From positions 1-64,000 of the forward strand of contig CAZBED010000001.1 in the NCBI GenBank assembly GCA_964490845.1: a stretch of DNA of 64,000 nt. Direction: 5' to 3'. Below are positions 43,333 through 52,354 of the stretch, one piece after another. Numbering within the stretch: position 1 is the first letter of the stretch; every line of letters begins with the position of its first letter. The notes beneath the pieces are model-generated. The model did no database searches, was not told where the DNA came from, and saw only the letters and a program-made list of their open reading frames with translations. The position numbers and the translations under genes were made by a program. This DNA is from JADJSS01 sp964490845. Its GTDB lineage: Bacteria; Bacteroidota; Bacteroidia; Chitinophagales; JADIYW01.

Positions 43333-45405
43333 TCACTCCCCAGGATGATATACTCTTTCAGCGCTTTTCAACACATCTTCTTTCTGTAAAGACATTTTTT
43401 TGGTTTGTTTGTTTACAAAAAGTTCCATTTGATCTGTATAGTGCTTACTCTCCTGATGGGTGGATGCACCGAAGGGAGAAACGGTATTAATTTCCACCAT
43501 ATCTTTTCCAAATTTTATGAATTGCATATATCCGTCTCCGGCAGTCATTTTGTAAATACCCAGCTTCTTATCATATTTGGTATCGACTGCTCTTGGCACC
43601 TCAGACAAGCCACTAATTGGATAGCTTTTTTCGCCCCTGACAAGACGCTGCAACTGACCTAATTCCACCTCTGTAGTATTAAACTTCTTTAATAAATAAT
43701 TTTTGGCTTTTGATAAAGCGCCAACGACCTGTTTTTCCGTTAGCGGCTTATCCTTTATCATCAAAAAAGCAAATGGAATTTTTGACTTTCCATTCATGAA
43801 TTTATTGGTCAACATGGCAATACCGGCATTTTTGTCCGTTGAATGTCCGCTTAAATCCCATTCTTTTATTTTCATGATAACATCTTTTAGTTTCGGATAT
43901 TTAGAAGCATCCAGTGTGAAAAGCGCGTTGAAATTTCGTTTGTATCGACCGTCCGGCTCATACGACAAATCAAATTTAATACGTTTAAAATCTTCCCAGG
44001 TAAATTTACCTGTATGTTCATTCAGCATAGTGGAAAAGCGTTCATTCCTATTATAGGTAAACAACTGCAAGCCTACAAAATAACCCTTCGAATTTTCATC
44101 GTAAGCAGTAGCCTGCAAGGGTGTACCATTACAGTTGAATAAAAAACCGCATATAGGATTCAGATATTTTATTTTGCGTTCATAGGGTATCAGCTGTGTC
44201 CACTTATACCAAGACGACGTTCCCATTACCGGGCGCTGCCAGTTAAGTGTCGAATCTCTAAGCGGTATTTTGCCATCGGAAATAAAAAAAATATTACCTT
44301 CTTTATCACCATAAGTGGTATTAAACAAAGGCAAAGCATCCATTTTCAAAACCTGTTGAAACTCCTCCAGATTCATGGCTTTGTTCATCTTAAACCATTC
44401 TTCCGCACCGCGAATATCGGAAGCGGAAGGATAACGCAAAGCATACCAGCCATGTTTGGTTTTAAAGACCGGTCCATATTCACAAACAGGAATTTTACGC
44501 CTTACAGGAATACTCACGCTACCTATTCTTATTTTAAGGTGAACGGATTTAAAAGTGAATTGTTTCCATACTCCATCATACCAGTACCGTTTCTTATCGG
44601 CGCTTAGCTTCATTTTATAGACATCACCGAAATTATGGTAATCAGTTGTGTGTGCCCAACCCAGATGCTCGTTGCATCCCACAAATACGGAAACCCCTCC
44701 CGGAAATAAGCCTCCCAGACAGTTCCAGCCCTCGTTGCTGTTAATATGCGCCTCGTACCAAGCCATCTGTCCTTCAATTGGCTGATGTGAATTGACAAGC
44801 AGCCACGTTTTACCATCCTCTGTCCGCGAAGGCGCAAGTACCATCGCGTTAGAACCGGAACCTTTTTCATTAGGTTGAAAAAATTCAGCAGTAAGATTCT
44901 CCTTTATAGCTTTTAAGTCCAGACCAGCTCCAGCCAGTAAAATGCCTAAAGAAACATATCCTTTTATGACATCCTGTGGTGAAAACGGAAAGGTATTTTT
45001 TAATAAAATTTCTCCCGGATGTATCGACGCATAATCATTAACACCTTGTGCATAGCCTTCCACCACTTTCCTGAATTCAGGGGATAAATCATTTTCATAC
45101 CTGTTTTCCACCAATGTGTCAATACCAAAAAACTGCATGGCATAATCGAACAACACTCCTTTTTTTCCCAATACACTTCCTAACTTATTTTTGGAAGACA
45201 GTAAATTATACTGTATCAATTTGAATGCATCTTCGCTATGCGCCCAGGCCAGGCCATATGCCGCATCAGCATCCGTTTTACCGTAAATATGCGGCACCCC
45301 AAATGTATCCCGGACAATGGTTACATTTTCTTTCCGGTAGATATAGGCTGATTGTGCAGGGAAAGAGCAAACTGCCACAATTAATGTAAAGAATATTTTT
45401 TTCAT
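43333..45405 (-). CDS. penicillin acylase family protein (S45 Ntn hydrolase)
   Basis: 690 aa with signal peptide MKKIFFTLIVAVCSFPAQSA, so probably periplasmic. N-terminal alpha-chain region with VTIVRDTFGVPHIYGKTDADAAYGLAWAHSEDAF, the family start. The autocatalytic cleavage site and nucleophile are KGSG-SNAMVL with Ser at about residue 185, and the beta chain holds HINSNEGWNCLGGLFPGGVSVFVGCNEHLGWAHTT. The family cleaves amide bonds of acyl side chains (penicillins, acyl-homoserine lactones, other acyl amides). Substrate here is unknown. Quorum quenching is possible but only inferred. It is divergent from the thioesterase gene. Confidence 0.9.
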   Translation of the reverse strand: MKKIFFTLIVAVCSFPAQSAYIYRKENVTIVRDTFGVPHIYGKTDADAAYGLAWAHSEDAFKLIQYNLLSSKNKLGSVLGKKGVLFDYAMQFFGIDTLVENRYENDLSPEFRKVVEGYAQGVNDYASIHPGEILLKNTFPFSPQDVIKGYVSLGILLAGAGLDLKAIKENLTAEFFQPNEKGSGSNAMVLAPSRTEDGKTWLLVNSHQPIEGQMAWYEAHINSNEGWNCLGGLFPGGVSVFVGCNEHLGWAHTTDYHNFGDVYKMKLSADKKRYWYDGVWKQFTFKSVHLKIRIGSVSIPVRRKIPVCEYGPVFKTKHGWYALRYPSASDIRGAEEWFKMNKAMNLEEFQQVLKMDALPLFNTTYGDKEGNIFFISDGKIPLRDSTLNWQRPVMGTSSWYKWTQLIPYERKIKYLNPICGFLFNCNGTPLQATAYDENSKGYFVGLQLFTYNRNERFSTMLNEHTGKFTWEDFKRIKFDLSYEPDGRYKRNFNALFTLDASKYPKLKDVIMKIKEWDLSGHSTDKNAGIAMLTNKFMNGKSKIPFAFLMIKDKPLTEKQVVGALSKAKNYLLKKFNTTEVELGQLQRLVRGEKSYPISGLSEVPRAVDTKYDKKLGIYKMTAGDGYMQFIKFGKDMVEINTVSPFGASTHQESKHYTDQMELFVNKQTKKMSLQKEDVLKSAERVYHPGE

Positions 45406-45444
45406 AAAATTGTATATATTGAAGATAAGAAAAATTCAATATAA

Positions 45445-45475
45445 TTGTATAGCTGCTGAATTTCAATTAACTTTG
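45445..45475 (+). promoter_or_regulatory. promoter of the thioesterase gene
   Basis: TTG at 45445-45447, exactly 20 bases, then TAACTTTG at 45468-45475, a full consensus match. It ends 12 bases before the ATG at 45488 and so excludes a longer open frame that begins at 45410. Confidence 0.68.
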
Positions 45476-45487
45476 AAAAAACAACTA

Positions 45488-45892
45488 ATGACTTTCGAAC
45501 AACGTGCGGAACTATCGGAAACACACATATTTAAAGCTGTATTTCCAAATACGACTAACCATTACGACACACTGTTTGGAGGAACTGCCATGCAGCTAAT
45601 GGATGAAGTGGCGTTTATCACGGCTACTCGTTTTGCGCGGCAAAAGATGGTAACCGTTACTTCCGACAGGATTGATTTCAACATTCCCATCCCAAGTGGC
45701 ACTATTATTGAGCTCATAGGTAAAGTGGTAAAAATGGGCAACACCAGTCTCGATATTAAAGTGGAAATTTTTATTGAGTTAATGAATTCTGACAAGCGCG
45801 AACTGGCGATTTCGGGTATGTTTAAATTCGTAGCCATCGGAGAAAACAAGAAGCCGCTGAAAATTGATATTTCAACCATTAAACAAGATTAA
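45488..45892 (+). CDS. acyl-CoA thioesterase (hotdog fold)
   Basis: 134 aa from the ATG at 45488, a start decided by the promoter just upstream. Hotdog-fold motifs are FPNTTNHYDTLFGGTAMQLMDEVAFITATRFA, with the conserved Asn/His-x-x-x-x-x-G-G-x-x-L/M-x-x-x-D/E pattern, and TSDRIDFNIPIPSGTIIELIGKV. It matches the YciA/BFIT-like acyl-CoA hydrolases that release fatty acids from CoA. It lies 6 bases before the thioredoxin-fold gene, so they probably share an mRNA. Confidence 0.9.
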   Translation: MTFEQRAELSETHIFKAVFPNTTNHYDTLFGGTAMQLMDEVAFITATRFARQKMVTVTSDRIDFNIPIPSGTIIELIGKVVKMGNTSLDIKVEIFIELMNSDKRELAISGMFKFVAIGENKKPLKIDISTIKQD

Positions 45893-45898
45893 TCAAAG

Positions 45899-47062
45899 AT
45901 GAAACAACTTTTCTTTATTCTGATTTTCAGTTCCCTGACAATTCTATTAGCTGCGGAAGAAACAGGTATACGGTTTGAACACGATGCCACCTGGCAGCAA
46001 ATATTGGAAAAGGCGAAGAAAGAAAAAAAATTCATCTTGCTGGATGCCTATGCCAGCTGGTGTGGTCCATGCAAATGGATGGCAAAGGAAATTTTCCCGA
46101 GGCCTGAAGTTGGAAAAGCTATAAATCCTTACTATGTAAGCGCCAAGATAGATATGGAAAAAGGCGAAGGGATTGAATTGTCTAAGAAATTTGAGGTTCG
46201 TAATTTCCCTACCTATCTGTTCTTTGACCCTAACGGCAACCTTGTTCACCGGAGTTTGGGCTCCATGGCGGCTAAAGATTTTATTCAGGTATGTTCCGAT
46301 GCGCTGGACTCTACGAAACAATACGTAACGCTGCGCAATAAATACCTGCAAGGCCAACGGGACAGCGCCTTTTTAAAACAATTTTCCTATATCGCAGCGG
46401 GTGCTCAGGACAGCCTGTCTGCCGCATCGATGTTAAAGTATTTCCAGGCAAATAACAACCAACTGAACAGTAATACCATCCAATTTATTTTCGCATTGAC
46501 TGCCAGTATCAATGATACGGGATTCAACATGATATTGAATAACAAAGAAGCGTTTTATAAAGAAATTGGGAAAGACAAAGTAGATGAGCTGCTGGAAGAA
46601 CTGGTTTGGAACGAGGCCAAGAAAGCCGGAAAAAAAGGAACGGACAAAGATGCTTTTCGGAAAGTAATCCAGCACTTCCTGCCTGAGAAGACAGACCAGT
46701 TGTGTGCAGAATACGAATTAAGCTTACTGAAACGAATGGGCAACTGGAAAGAATATGCTGAAAAGGCGGATAAATTTGCGAGTTTATACTGTCAGAATGA
46801 CTATCAACGCCTGAACAGCATTGCTTATAATTTATTTGAAAACTATACTTCAAAATCTATTTTAGAAAAAGGGCTAAAAATGGCGTTGCGCTCGGTTGAG
46901 CTAAAAAGTACTTTTGAAAACAATGACACCGTGGCGCATTTGTATGATAAACTAAACCAAAAAGCGAATGCGAAATCGTATGCTCAGAAAGCCTATGACC
47001 TGGCTGTTGCTGCCGGCGAAGAATCTTTCGAACTGGAAGTATTCCTGAAATCGCTGAAATAA
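45899..47062 (+). CDS. exported thioredoxin-fold protein with helical C-terminal domain
   Basis: 387 aa. Signal peptide MKQLFFILIFSSLTILLAA, then a thioredoxin fold with ILLDAYASWCGPCKWM (C55 and C58), the cis-Pro in VRNFPTYLFFDPNG and a DsbD-gamma/YyaL-like arrangement. From about residue 150 the chain is a helical, TPR-like domain (QFSYIAAGAQDSLSAASML, NDYQRLNSIAYNLFENY, HLYDKLNQKANAKSYAQKAYDLAVAAGE). Probably a periplasmic thiol reductant or a redox-linked scaffold. Co-transcribed with the thioesterase gene. Confidence 0.85.
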   Translation: MKQLFFILIFSSLTILLAAEETGIRFEHDATWQQILEKAKKEKKFILLDAYASWCGPCKWMAKEIFPRPEVGKAINPYYVSAKIDMEKGEGIELSKKFEVRNFPTYLFFDPNGNLVHRSLGSMAAKDFIQVCSDALDSTKQYVTLRNKYLQGQRDSAFLKQFSYIAAGAQDSLSAASMLKYFQANNNQLNSNTIQFIFALTASINDTGFNMILNNKEAFYKEIGKDKVDELLEELVWNEAKKAGKKGTDKDAFRKVIQHFLPEKTDQLCAEYELSLLKRMGNWKEYAEKADKFASLYCQNDYQRLNSIAYNLFENYTSKSILEKGLKMALRSVELKSTFENNDTVAHLYDKLNQKANAKSYAQKAYDLAVAAGEESFELEVFLKSLK

Positions 47063-47063
47063 A

Positions 47064-47954
47064 TCACTTCATCAAAATCAGCTTGACTGTTTCGCTTTTG
47101 TGCAAATCCGAATTGAGGATGATATTTTTCGTTGCCAAACCATCCACTATGGAAATCACAGCCGTATTCGGCGGTATCCTTCCGAGGTTTTCGGCGAACA
47201 ACAGTAATTGATTATTTTTCCTGCTTAATTCAACAGGAATAGACACCTTTTCCTTTTTCAAATGGAAATTGGTCAGTATCCAGTCATCGTTTAATTTTAA
47301 AGAAATGATATCGCCGTCTTCCTGATTATTATCCCATACCTGCAATATAATTTTTTCATGCTGCACCGTGCATTCTTTTTCAGCCACAACCTGTCTTTTT
47401 ACCACTTCCTTAGATTTATTGATTTTGTTACTGATAATAGAATCGGTTTGCTTTTCTAATATTGAAAAAAACGTATCATTTTGAACAGGTTTCAACAACA
47501 CCGATGTAAAACACTCAAATGAGGGAATAAAATTTCCGGACGAATCTTTTAAAATAAAATCAGCAGTTTTCCGGTACACCGGATTCCTGTACAAATCCAG
47601 TTCCGGCTTATTGTTCTCATTTTTACTGAGTTTAAAATATCCCGAAAAACAATCGCGGATATGAGGATAAGCATACGGAAATTCATTAACTATCTTAAAC
47701 GAGTCAATCCATAGCCTGTTCGTCTGCTGCAAATGTGTGGTGAGTAAAAATTCTCCGGCATAATCTCCGCTGAATAGATTCATCTTTACGCGATAGTTTT
47801 CATTTTTCGAAACAATCAGTTCCGCTTTTATGAAGTAATCACGGTTATCGACATGACCGATTATCACACCGCGCCATTTGCCGGAAAGATCTTCGCATTT
47901 GGCAGGACCTCTGACTAACAGGAGCAGTATTATAAAAACAGATATTCTGCTCAT
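47064..47954 (-). CDS. secreted protein of unknown function coupled to folP
   Basis: 296 aa with an N-terminal signal (MSRISVFIILLLLVRG). Two parts are visible: residues about 24-150 with LSGKWRGVIIGHVDNRDYFIKAELIVS, lipocalin-like strands, and a C-terminal beta domain with EKIILQVWDNNQEDGDIISLKLNDDWIL and LLFAENLGRIPPNTAVISIVDG, a module I recall from many uncharacterised Bacteroidota secreted proteins. No catalytic motif seen. Its ATG overlaps the folP stop by 4 bases (ATGA), so it is coupled to folP although the two have no evident functional link. Confidence 0.72.
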   Translation of the reverse strand: MSRISVFIILLLLVRGPAKCEDLSGKWRGVIIGHVDNRDYFIKAELIVSKNENYRVKMNLFSGDYAGEFLLTTHLQQTNRLWIDSFKIVNEFPYAYPHIRDCFSGYFKLSKNENNKPELDLYRNPVYRKTADFILKDSSGNFIPSFECFTSVLLKPVQNDTFFSILEKQTDSIISNKINKSKEVVKRQVVAEKECTVQHEKIILQVWDNNQEDGDIISLKLNDDWILTNFHLKKEKVSIPVELSRKNNQLLLFAENLGRIPPNTAVISIVDGLATKNIILNSDLHKSETVKLILMK

Positions 47955-48787
47955 GCGGCATTTACAGTTTCAAAAATCTTAATACATTCCATCGCCTCTT
48001 TCACATCATGCGCCCTTAATATCGACGCACCGTTTTGCAATGCTATCAGGTGTGCTGCAGTTGTGGCATTCAATGCATTATCCGGAGTTGTATCAATCAG
48101 TTTATACAGCATACTTTTTCTCGATACACCAATCAGTACAGGCTTGTTTAAGCATTCAAACGCTTTTAAATGCTTCATCAGGTAATAATTTTGTTCCCGT
48201 GTTTTAGAAAACCCAAAACCTACGTCCACTATTACATCTTTAATGCCAAACTCTTTAGCTTTCTGAAGCCGGGAAATAAAATAGTCCAATATGTCCGGTA
48301 AAAAATCCCGGTATAACGGTGGCTGATGCATTCGCTCTATGCCCCCCTGCAGGTGCATCAGGATTATCGGGCAATTCAAATCCGATACTGCTTCAAACAT
48401 TTTTTCGTCAGCTGCTCCTCCGGAAATATCATTTACAATAGTCACTCCGTTCTCTACCGCTTCCTTTGCCACATGACTTCTGAATGTATCGATACTGATC
48501 GTGGCTTCCGGGAAATTACGGACAATCAGGCTGATGGCAGGAATAACCCTGCTGAGTTCTTCATCAACACTAACTATAGCAGCTCCGGGCCGTGTAGACA
48601 CACCGCCAATATCAATAATAGTGGCGCCGGCTTTCAGCATATTCTCAACCCGCAACAGCAGTTGAGTAGCATTCACATAATTCCCTCCGTCAAAGAATGA
48701 GTCCGGAGTAACATTCAGAATACCCATTACAATCGGCTTATTGATTGTCAGCAACTTACCTCTGCAATTCAATGTAAAATTTTGCAT
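47951..48787 (-). CDS. folP: dihydropteroate synthase
   Basis: 278 aa TIM-barrel enzyme that joins 6-hydroxymethyl-dihydropterin pyrophosphate and 4-aminobenzoate in folate synthesis. Motifs: MGILNVTPDSFFDGG at 21-35, DIGGVSTRPGA (Val in place of the more usual Glu/Gln before STRPG), TISIDTFR, NDISGG, ILMHLQGG, DVGFGFSKTREQNY and LIGVSRKSML, and the C-terminal ILRAHDVKEA. It is the sulfonamide target. It is divergent from the DUF1599 gene. Confidence 0.96.
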   Translation of the reverse strand: MQNFTLNCRGKLLTINKPIVMGILNVTPDSFFDGGNYVNATQLLLRVENMLKAGATIIDIGGVSTRPGAAIVSVDEELSRVIPAISLIVRNFPEATISIDTFRSHVAKEAVENGVTIVNDISGGAADEKMFEAVSDLNCPIILMHLQGGIERMHQPPLYRDFLPDILDYFISRLQKAKEFGIKDVIVDVGFGFSKTREQNYYLMKHLKAFECLNKPVLIGVSRKSMLYKLIDTTPDNALNATTAAHLIALQNGASILRAHDVKEAMECIKIFETVNAA

Positions 48788-48814
48788 AAAAATGATTAAC
48801 GCTACAACTTTTGG

Positions 48815-48845
48815 TTGAAAACGAAGTTAAAGTTATGTATTTTTA
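48815..48845 (+). promoter_or_regulatory. promoter of the DUF1599 gene
   Basis: TTG at 48815-48817, exactly 20 bases, then TATTTTTA at 48838-48845, one mismatch from TAnnTTTG. The GTG start is 23 bases downstream. Confidence 0.55.
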
Positions 48846-48868
48846 GCGATTGAACTAAAGTATTTCTT

Positions 48869-49414
48869 GTGAACGAAAAGACATTGAAACAATACGAACA
48901 GGCTTTTGCAAAATGCGCCGCTGTTTTTGTAAATAAAACAAAAGATTACGGCACTTCCTGGCGGATATTGCGGGCCCGCTCCATCACTGACCAGATTTAC
49001 ATTAAAGCGAAACGTATCCGAACCATTGACGAAACTGGCGAAAACAAAGTAGGTGACAGTATTGAATCTGAATTTATCGGTTGTGTGAACTATGGTATTA
49101 TCGGCCTAATCCAGCTGAATCTGGAAAATCAACCGGATATTCCGGTGGAACTGAATGCGGAAGAAGCGAACAGCCAGTATGACCGGCAATACGATAGCAT
49201 CAAAAAATTATTTCTGGCAAAAAACCACGATTACGGCGAAGCCTGGAGAGATATGCGCATCAGCTCTTATACTGATTTAATCTTATCTAAACTGCATCGC
49301 ATCAAGCAGATTGAAGAAAACAAAGGACAAACCATCATTTCTGAAGGGATTGATGCCAATTATATGGATATCGTCAACTATGCTATTTTTGCCATTATTA
49401 AATTAAACGAGTAA
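48869..49414 (+). CDS. DUF1599 domain-containing protein
   Basis: 181 aa with a GTG start (GTG AAC GAA AAG). The protein is two copies of one module: residues about 10-85 (NKTKDYGTSWRILRARSITDQIYIKAKRIRTIDE) and about 100-181 (AKNHDYGEAWRDMRISSYTDLILSKLHRIKQIEE), each with K-x-x-D-Y-G-x-x-W and a later Asn/Asp-Tyr-x-I-x-x-x-I helix. This is the DUF1599 pattern (I recall the name nucleotide-modification-associated domain 1). Function unknown. Its place between folP and the DoxX protein recurs in Bacteroidota. Confidence 0.87.
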   Translation: MNEKTLKQYEQAFAKCAAVFVNKTKDYGTSWRILRARSITDQIYIKAKRIRTIDETGENKVGDSIESEFIGCVNYGIIGLIQLNLENQPDIPVELNAEEANSQYDRQYDSIKKLFLAKNHDYGEAWRDMRISSYTDLILSKLHRIKQIEENKGQTIISEGIDANYMDIVNYAIFAIIKLNE

Positions 49415-49472
49415 GATTTAAAAGCGAATACATCGCCTGCATATATCTTTTTACACTAAAAATTTTAAAACC

Positions 49473-50702
49473 ATGGATTTAATTACACTGATAGGACTCT
49501 TCGCTGCAATCGCATTTATTATGACTGTTATTGGAAAATTCCTGCTAAAACAACAAAATATCGCCATCAACTTCTTACGGTATTTTGTCGGGGTATGGTT
49601 TATCTTTTCCGGAGTAGTAAAAGCTATTGACCCGACCGGAACCGCCATAAAAATGGAGGAATATTTTGAGATATTTGAAAAATATGTTCCAGGCTTAACT
49701 TTTCTATGGAAAATAATGGCGGAACAGGCGCTTGCGGTTTCCGTATTGATGATTATACTCGAAATTTATCTCGGCATCGCTCTGATTTTAGGCACGTGGA
49801 AAAAGAGTACGATTTGGTTGCTGGTTCTGTTGATTGCCTTCTTTACTTTCCTGACGGGATTTTCTGCAAAGACAGGAAAAGTAACCGACTGCGGATGCTT
49901 TGGTGATTTCATCAAACTGGCTCCTGTTCAGTCATTCTATAAAGATGTATTTCTGACCGCACTGATACTGATTATTTTATTCGGGCAAAAATCCATAAAG
50001 GAAATACTACCCAAAAAGATAAATAAAGCAGCTCTCCTGTTACTGACACTTGCCGCCGTTGTTTTTACATTCAGAAACATCTATTACGAACCGATAAAAG
50101 ATTTCCGGCCCTATCTAGTAGGAACTTCCATTCCTGACTGTTTAAAGTTGCCGCCAAACGCAAAACCGTACAAGTATGAAAACACGTTCATCTATAAAAA
50201 TAAAAAAAGCGGTGAAGTAAAGGAGTTTAAAAACAGCTGGCCACAGGACATGGACAACTGGACGTTTGTGGACAGAAAAGATGTGATGATTCAGAAAGGC
50301 GATGATCCGAAGTGTAAGGATTTTGCTATCAAGGATGCCAACGGAGGCGACAACTCTTCTTCTTTCTTTGAAGAAGAAGAATACATCTTTTTCATTATCA
50401 TCCCGGACCTTAAAAAAATTAGTGACAAAGGTTTGGATAAAATCAAGCCCATTGCGGAAGCTGCCGAGAAAGAAGGTAAATATGTTTATATCCTGACCGG
50501 CAGTATCATCAGTGATGTGGAAGCATACGAGAAAAAACACAACATGCATTTTGAAATTTATAATGCGGATGCCACTCCGTTAAAAACCATCATGCGTTCC
50601 AACCCCGGCTTACTGATTCTGAAAAAAGGGATTATCGCCGGAAAATACCACTACAACGAATTAAGTACATACGAAGCATTGAAAAAAAGTGTTTTAAAAT
50701 AA
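49473..50702 (+). CDS. BT_3928 family DoxX-like membrane protein
   Basis: 409 aa. The N-terminal half has a DoxX-type four-helix membrane domain plus extra segments: INFLRYFVGVWFIFSGVVKAIDPTGTAIKMEEYF, LAVSVLMIILEIYLGIALIL, TGFSAKTGKVTDCGCFGDFIKLAP, then INKAALLLLTLAAVVFTF. The CGCFGD motif is typical of MauE/DoxX-related proteins linked to redox chemistry. From about residue 205 a soluble domain follows, ending in a thioredoxin-like part (YVYILTGSIISDVEAYEKKHNMHFEIYNADATPLKTIMRSNPGLLIL). A role in thiol redox or quinol handling is inferred only from these features. Confidence 0.85.
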   Translation: MDLITLIGLFAAIAFIMTVIGKFLLKQQNIAINFLRYFVGVWFIFSGVVKAIDPTGTAIKMEEYFEIFEKYVPGLTFLWKIMAEQALAVSVLMIILEIYLGIALILGTWKKSTIWLLVLLIAFFTFLTGFSAKTGKVTDCGCFGDFIKLAPVQSFYKDVFLTALILIILFGQKSIKEILPKKINKAALLLLTLAAVVFTFRNIYYEPIKDFRPYLVGTSIPDCLKLPPNAKPYKYENTFIYKNKKSGEVKEFKNSWPQDMDNWTFVDRKDVMIQKGDDPKCKDFAIKDANGGDNSSSFFEEEEYIFFIIIPDLKKISDKGLDKIKPIAEAAEKEGKYVYILTGSIISDVEAYEKKHNMHFEIYNADATPLKTIMRSNPGLLILKKGIIAGKYHYNELSTYEALKKSVLK

Positions 50703-50733
50703 TTATCTTACCCTCATCTTACTGGATAATCTT

Positions 50734-51795
50734 ATGTATAAATTCATTCTCAATAAATTTTTTTATGGAATACTGGTGCTGATTGGCGTCATCTTCGTCA
50801 TCTTCGCCTTGTTCAATATATTACCGGTGGACCCTGCCCGATTGACGTTAGGCCAGCGCGCCGATGTGGAATCCGTAGAAGCCATCAATAAAGAACTGGG
50901 ACTGGACAAACCAAAGTATATCCAGTTTGCTTTGTACTTGAATGACCTTTCACCCATTGCCATTCATTACGATGATGCCGCTACACAGCAAAAATATTCG
51001 TACAAAAAACTGTTCGCTGTCAGCAAAGAAAAAGCGCTGGTCATTAAAGCGCCATTCCTGCGCCGTTCTTACCAAACAAAAGAAGAGGTTTTAGAGATCC
51101 TGAAACGTGCATTGCCGCAGACTATTATACTGGCCTTCGCCGCAATGCTCATTGCAAGTATTGTCGGTATCTTCCTTGGTGTAATAGCTGCCGTCAAACA
51201 ACATTCGTGGTTCGACAATCTGGCTATGTCCCTTTCCGTGTTGGGTATCTCCGTTCCCTCCTATTTTTCGGCTATTGTTCTGGGTTATTTCTTCGGAATT
51301 GTTCTTCATAATATCACCGGTCTCGAGCAAACCGGCGGACTAACGGTAATTGACGATTACGGTAATGAAATCCTGGAAATCAAAAACCTGATACTGCCCG
51401 CGATAGCCCTTGGCTCCCGGCCGATAGGTATCATCTTTCAACTAACCCGCAGTGCGATGCTGGATGTATTGTCACAAGATTATATCCGGACAGCGAGAGC
51501 AAAAGGGCTGGCATTTAAAAGTGTTTTATTTAAACATGCTTTGCGTAATGCGCTGAATCCGGTGGTCACGACCATATCCGGCTGGTTCGCATCTTTGCTC
51601 GCGGGCGCCTTCTTTGTGGAAGTGATTTTTGATATCAAAGGTCTTGGATATACTGCTGTAGATGCACTGCAAAAGTTTGACTTTCCGGTAGCGATGGGTA
51701 CCGTATTGTTCACCGCGTCTGTTTTTATCATCATGAATTTCCTGGTAGATATCTTATATGCTGTTCAGGATCCAAGAATCAGAATCGGAAAATAA
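50734..51795 (+). CDS. ABC transporter permease, OppB/DppB type
   Basis: 353 aa inner-membrane permease. The N-terminus VLIGVIFVIFALFNILPVDPARLTLGQRADVESVEAINKELGLDKP is the Opp/Dpp permease signature; the EAA loop is seen as SQDYIRTARAKGLAFKSVLFKHALRNALNPVV, and the C-terminus GLGYTAVDALQKFDFPVAMG... DPRIRIG completes the family pattern. Between residues about 70 and 120 an insert (PIAIHYDDAATQQKYSYKKLFAVSKEKALVIKAPFL) is longer than in OppB of proteobacteria. Partner subunits (OppC, ATPases, binding protein) are not adjacent, which is common in this phylum. Probable substrate: peptides. Confidence 0.92.
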   Translation: MYKFILNKFFYGILVLIGVIFVIFALFNILPVDPARLTLGQRADVESVEAINKELGLDKPKYIQFALYLNDLSPIAIHYDDAATQQKYSYKKLFAVSKEKALVIKAPFLRRSYQTKEEVLEILKRALPQTIILAFAAMLIASIVGIFLGVIAAVKQHSWFDNLAMSLSVLGISVPSYFSAIVLGYFFGIVLHNITGLEQTGGLTVIDDYGNEILEIKNLILPAIALGSRPIGIIFQLTRSAMLDVLSQDYIRTARAKGLAFKSVLFKHALRNALNPVVTTISGWFASLLAGAFFVEVIFDIKGLGYTAVDALQKFDFPVAMGTVLFTASVFIIMNFLVDILYAVQDPRIRIGK

Positions 51796-51838
51796 GAAAA
51801 TAATTCCATCCTCAGAAAAAACAGTAAAGACACAGACA

Positions 51839-52354
51839 ATGCTCATATTTCTCATTGGTTTCATGGGTTGCGGAAAATCATACGTAGGCAGAAATCTCGC
51901 TCCGCTGATGGATTACGATTACATTGATTTGGACAAACATATCGAAGCAATAGAAGGGCTAACCGTTAAAGAAATTTTTGAACAGAAAGGAGAAGCATAC
52001 TTCAGGCTACAAGAGAAAGAGATACTTCATACTTTAGACAGCAAACAAAACATGATTGTGAGTACCGGAGGCGGGGCTCCCTGCTTTTTCGACAATATGG
52101 AAGTGATGAATGCAAAAGGGCTGACTATTTATCTGAACAGAACTAAAAGACTGGTAATTTACCGCTTAATGAAAGGGCTGCACAAACGTCCATTGTTAAC
52201 CGGCTTATCTGCAGAGGAACTGGAAAAATTCTACGACGAACGACTGGAAAGCCGAAAGCCGTTTTATGAACAGGCAAAGTTGTTTGCGGGTGACGCCGGT
52301 GTAGAAGAAATAAAAGATATGATTGACAACTATCTGAAAAGACAACGGGATTAG
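51839..52354 (+). CDS. aroK: shikimate kinase
   Basis: 171 aa from the ATG at 51839-51841; a longer frame from 51758 would overlap the permease gene by 38 bases and adds a low-complexity N-terminus, so it is rejected. P-loop GFMGCGKSYVGR at residues 7-18, YDYIDLDKHIE with the shikimate-binding Asp, the EKGEAYFRLQEKEIL motif, STGGGAP and the LID Arg in GLHKRPLL. Phosphorylates shikimate in aromatic amino acid synthesis. Its stop overlaps the convergent SanA-like gene by 4 bases. Confidence 0.94.
   Translation: MLIFLIGFMGCGKSYVGRNLAPLMDYDYIDLDKHIEAIEGLTVKEIFEQKGEAYFRLQEKEILHTLDSKQNMIVSTGGGAPCFFDNMEVMNAKGLTIYLNRTKRLVIYRLMKGLHKRPLLTGLSAEELEKFYDERLESRKPFYEQAKLFAGDAGVEEIKDMIDNYLKRQRD

Noticed and set aside
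45410..45487. Upstream extension of the thioesterase
   Set aside because: A full TTG-N20-TAACTTTG promoter (45445-45475) lies inside it, so transcription should start after it.
51758..51838. Upstream extension of shikimate kinase
   Set aside because: It overlaps the permease gene by 38 bases and adds residues unrelated to the family; the ATG at 51839 places the P-loop correctly.
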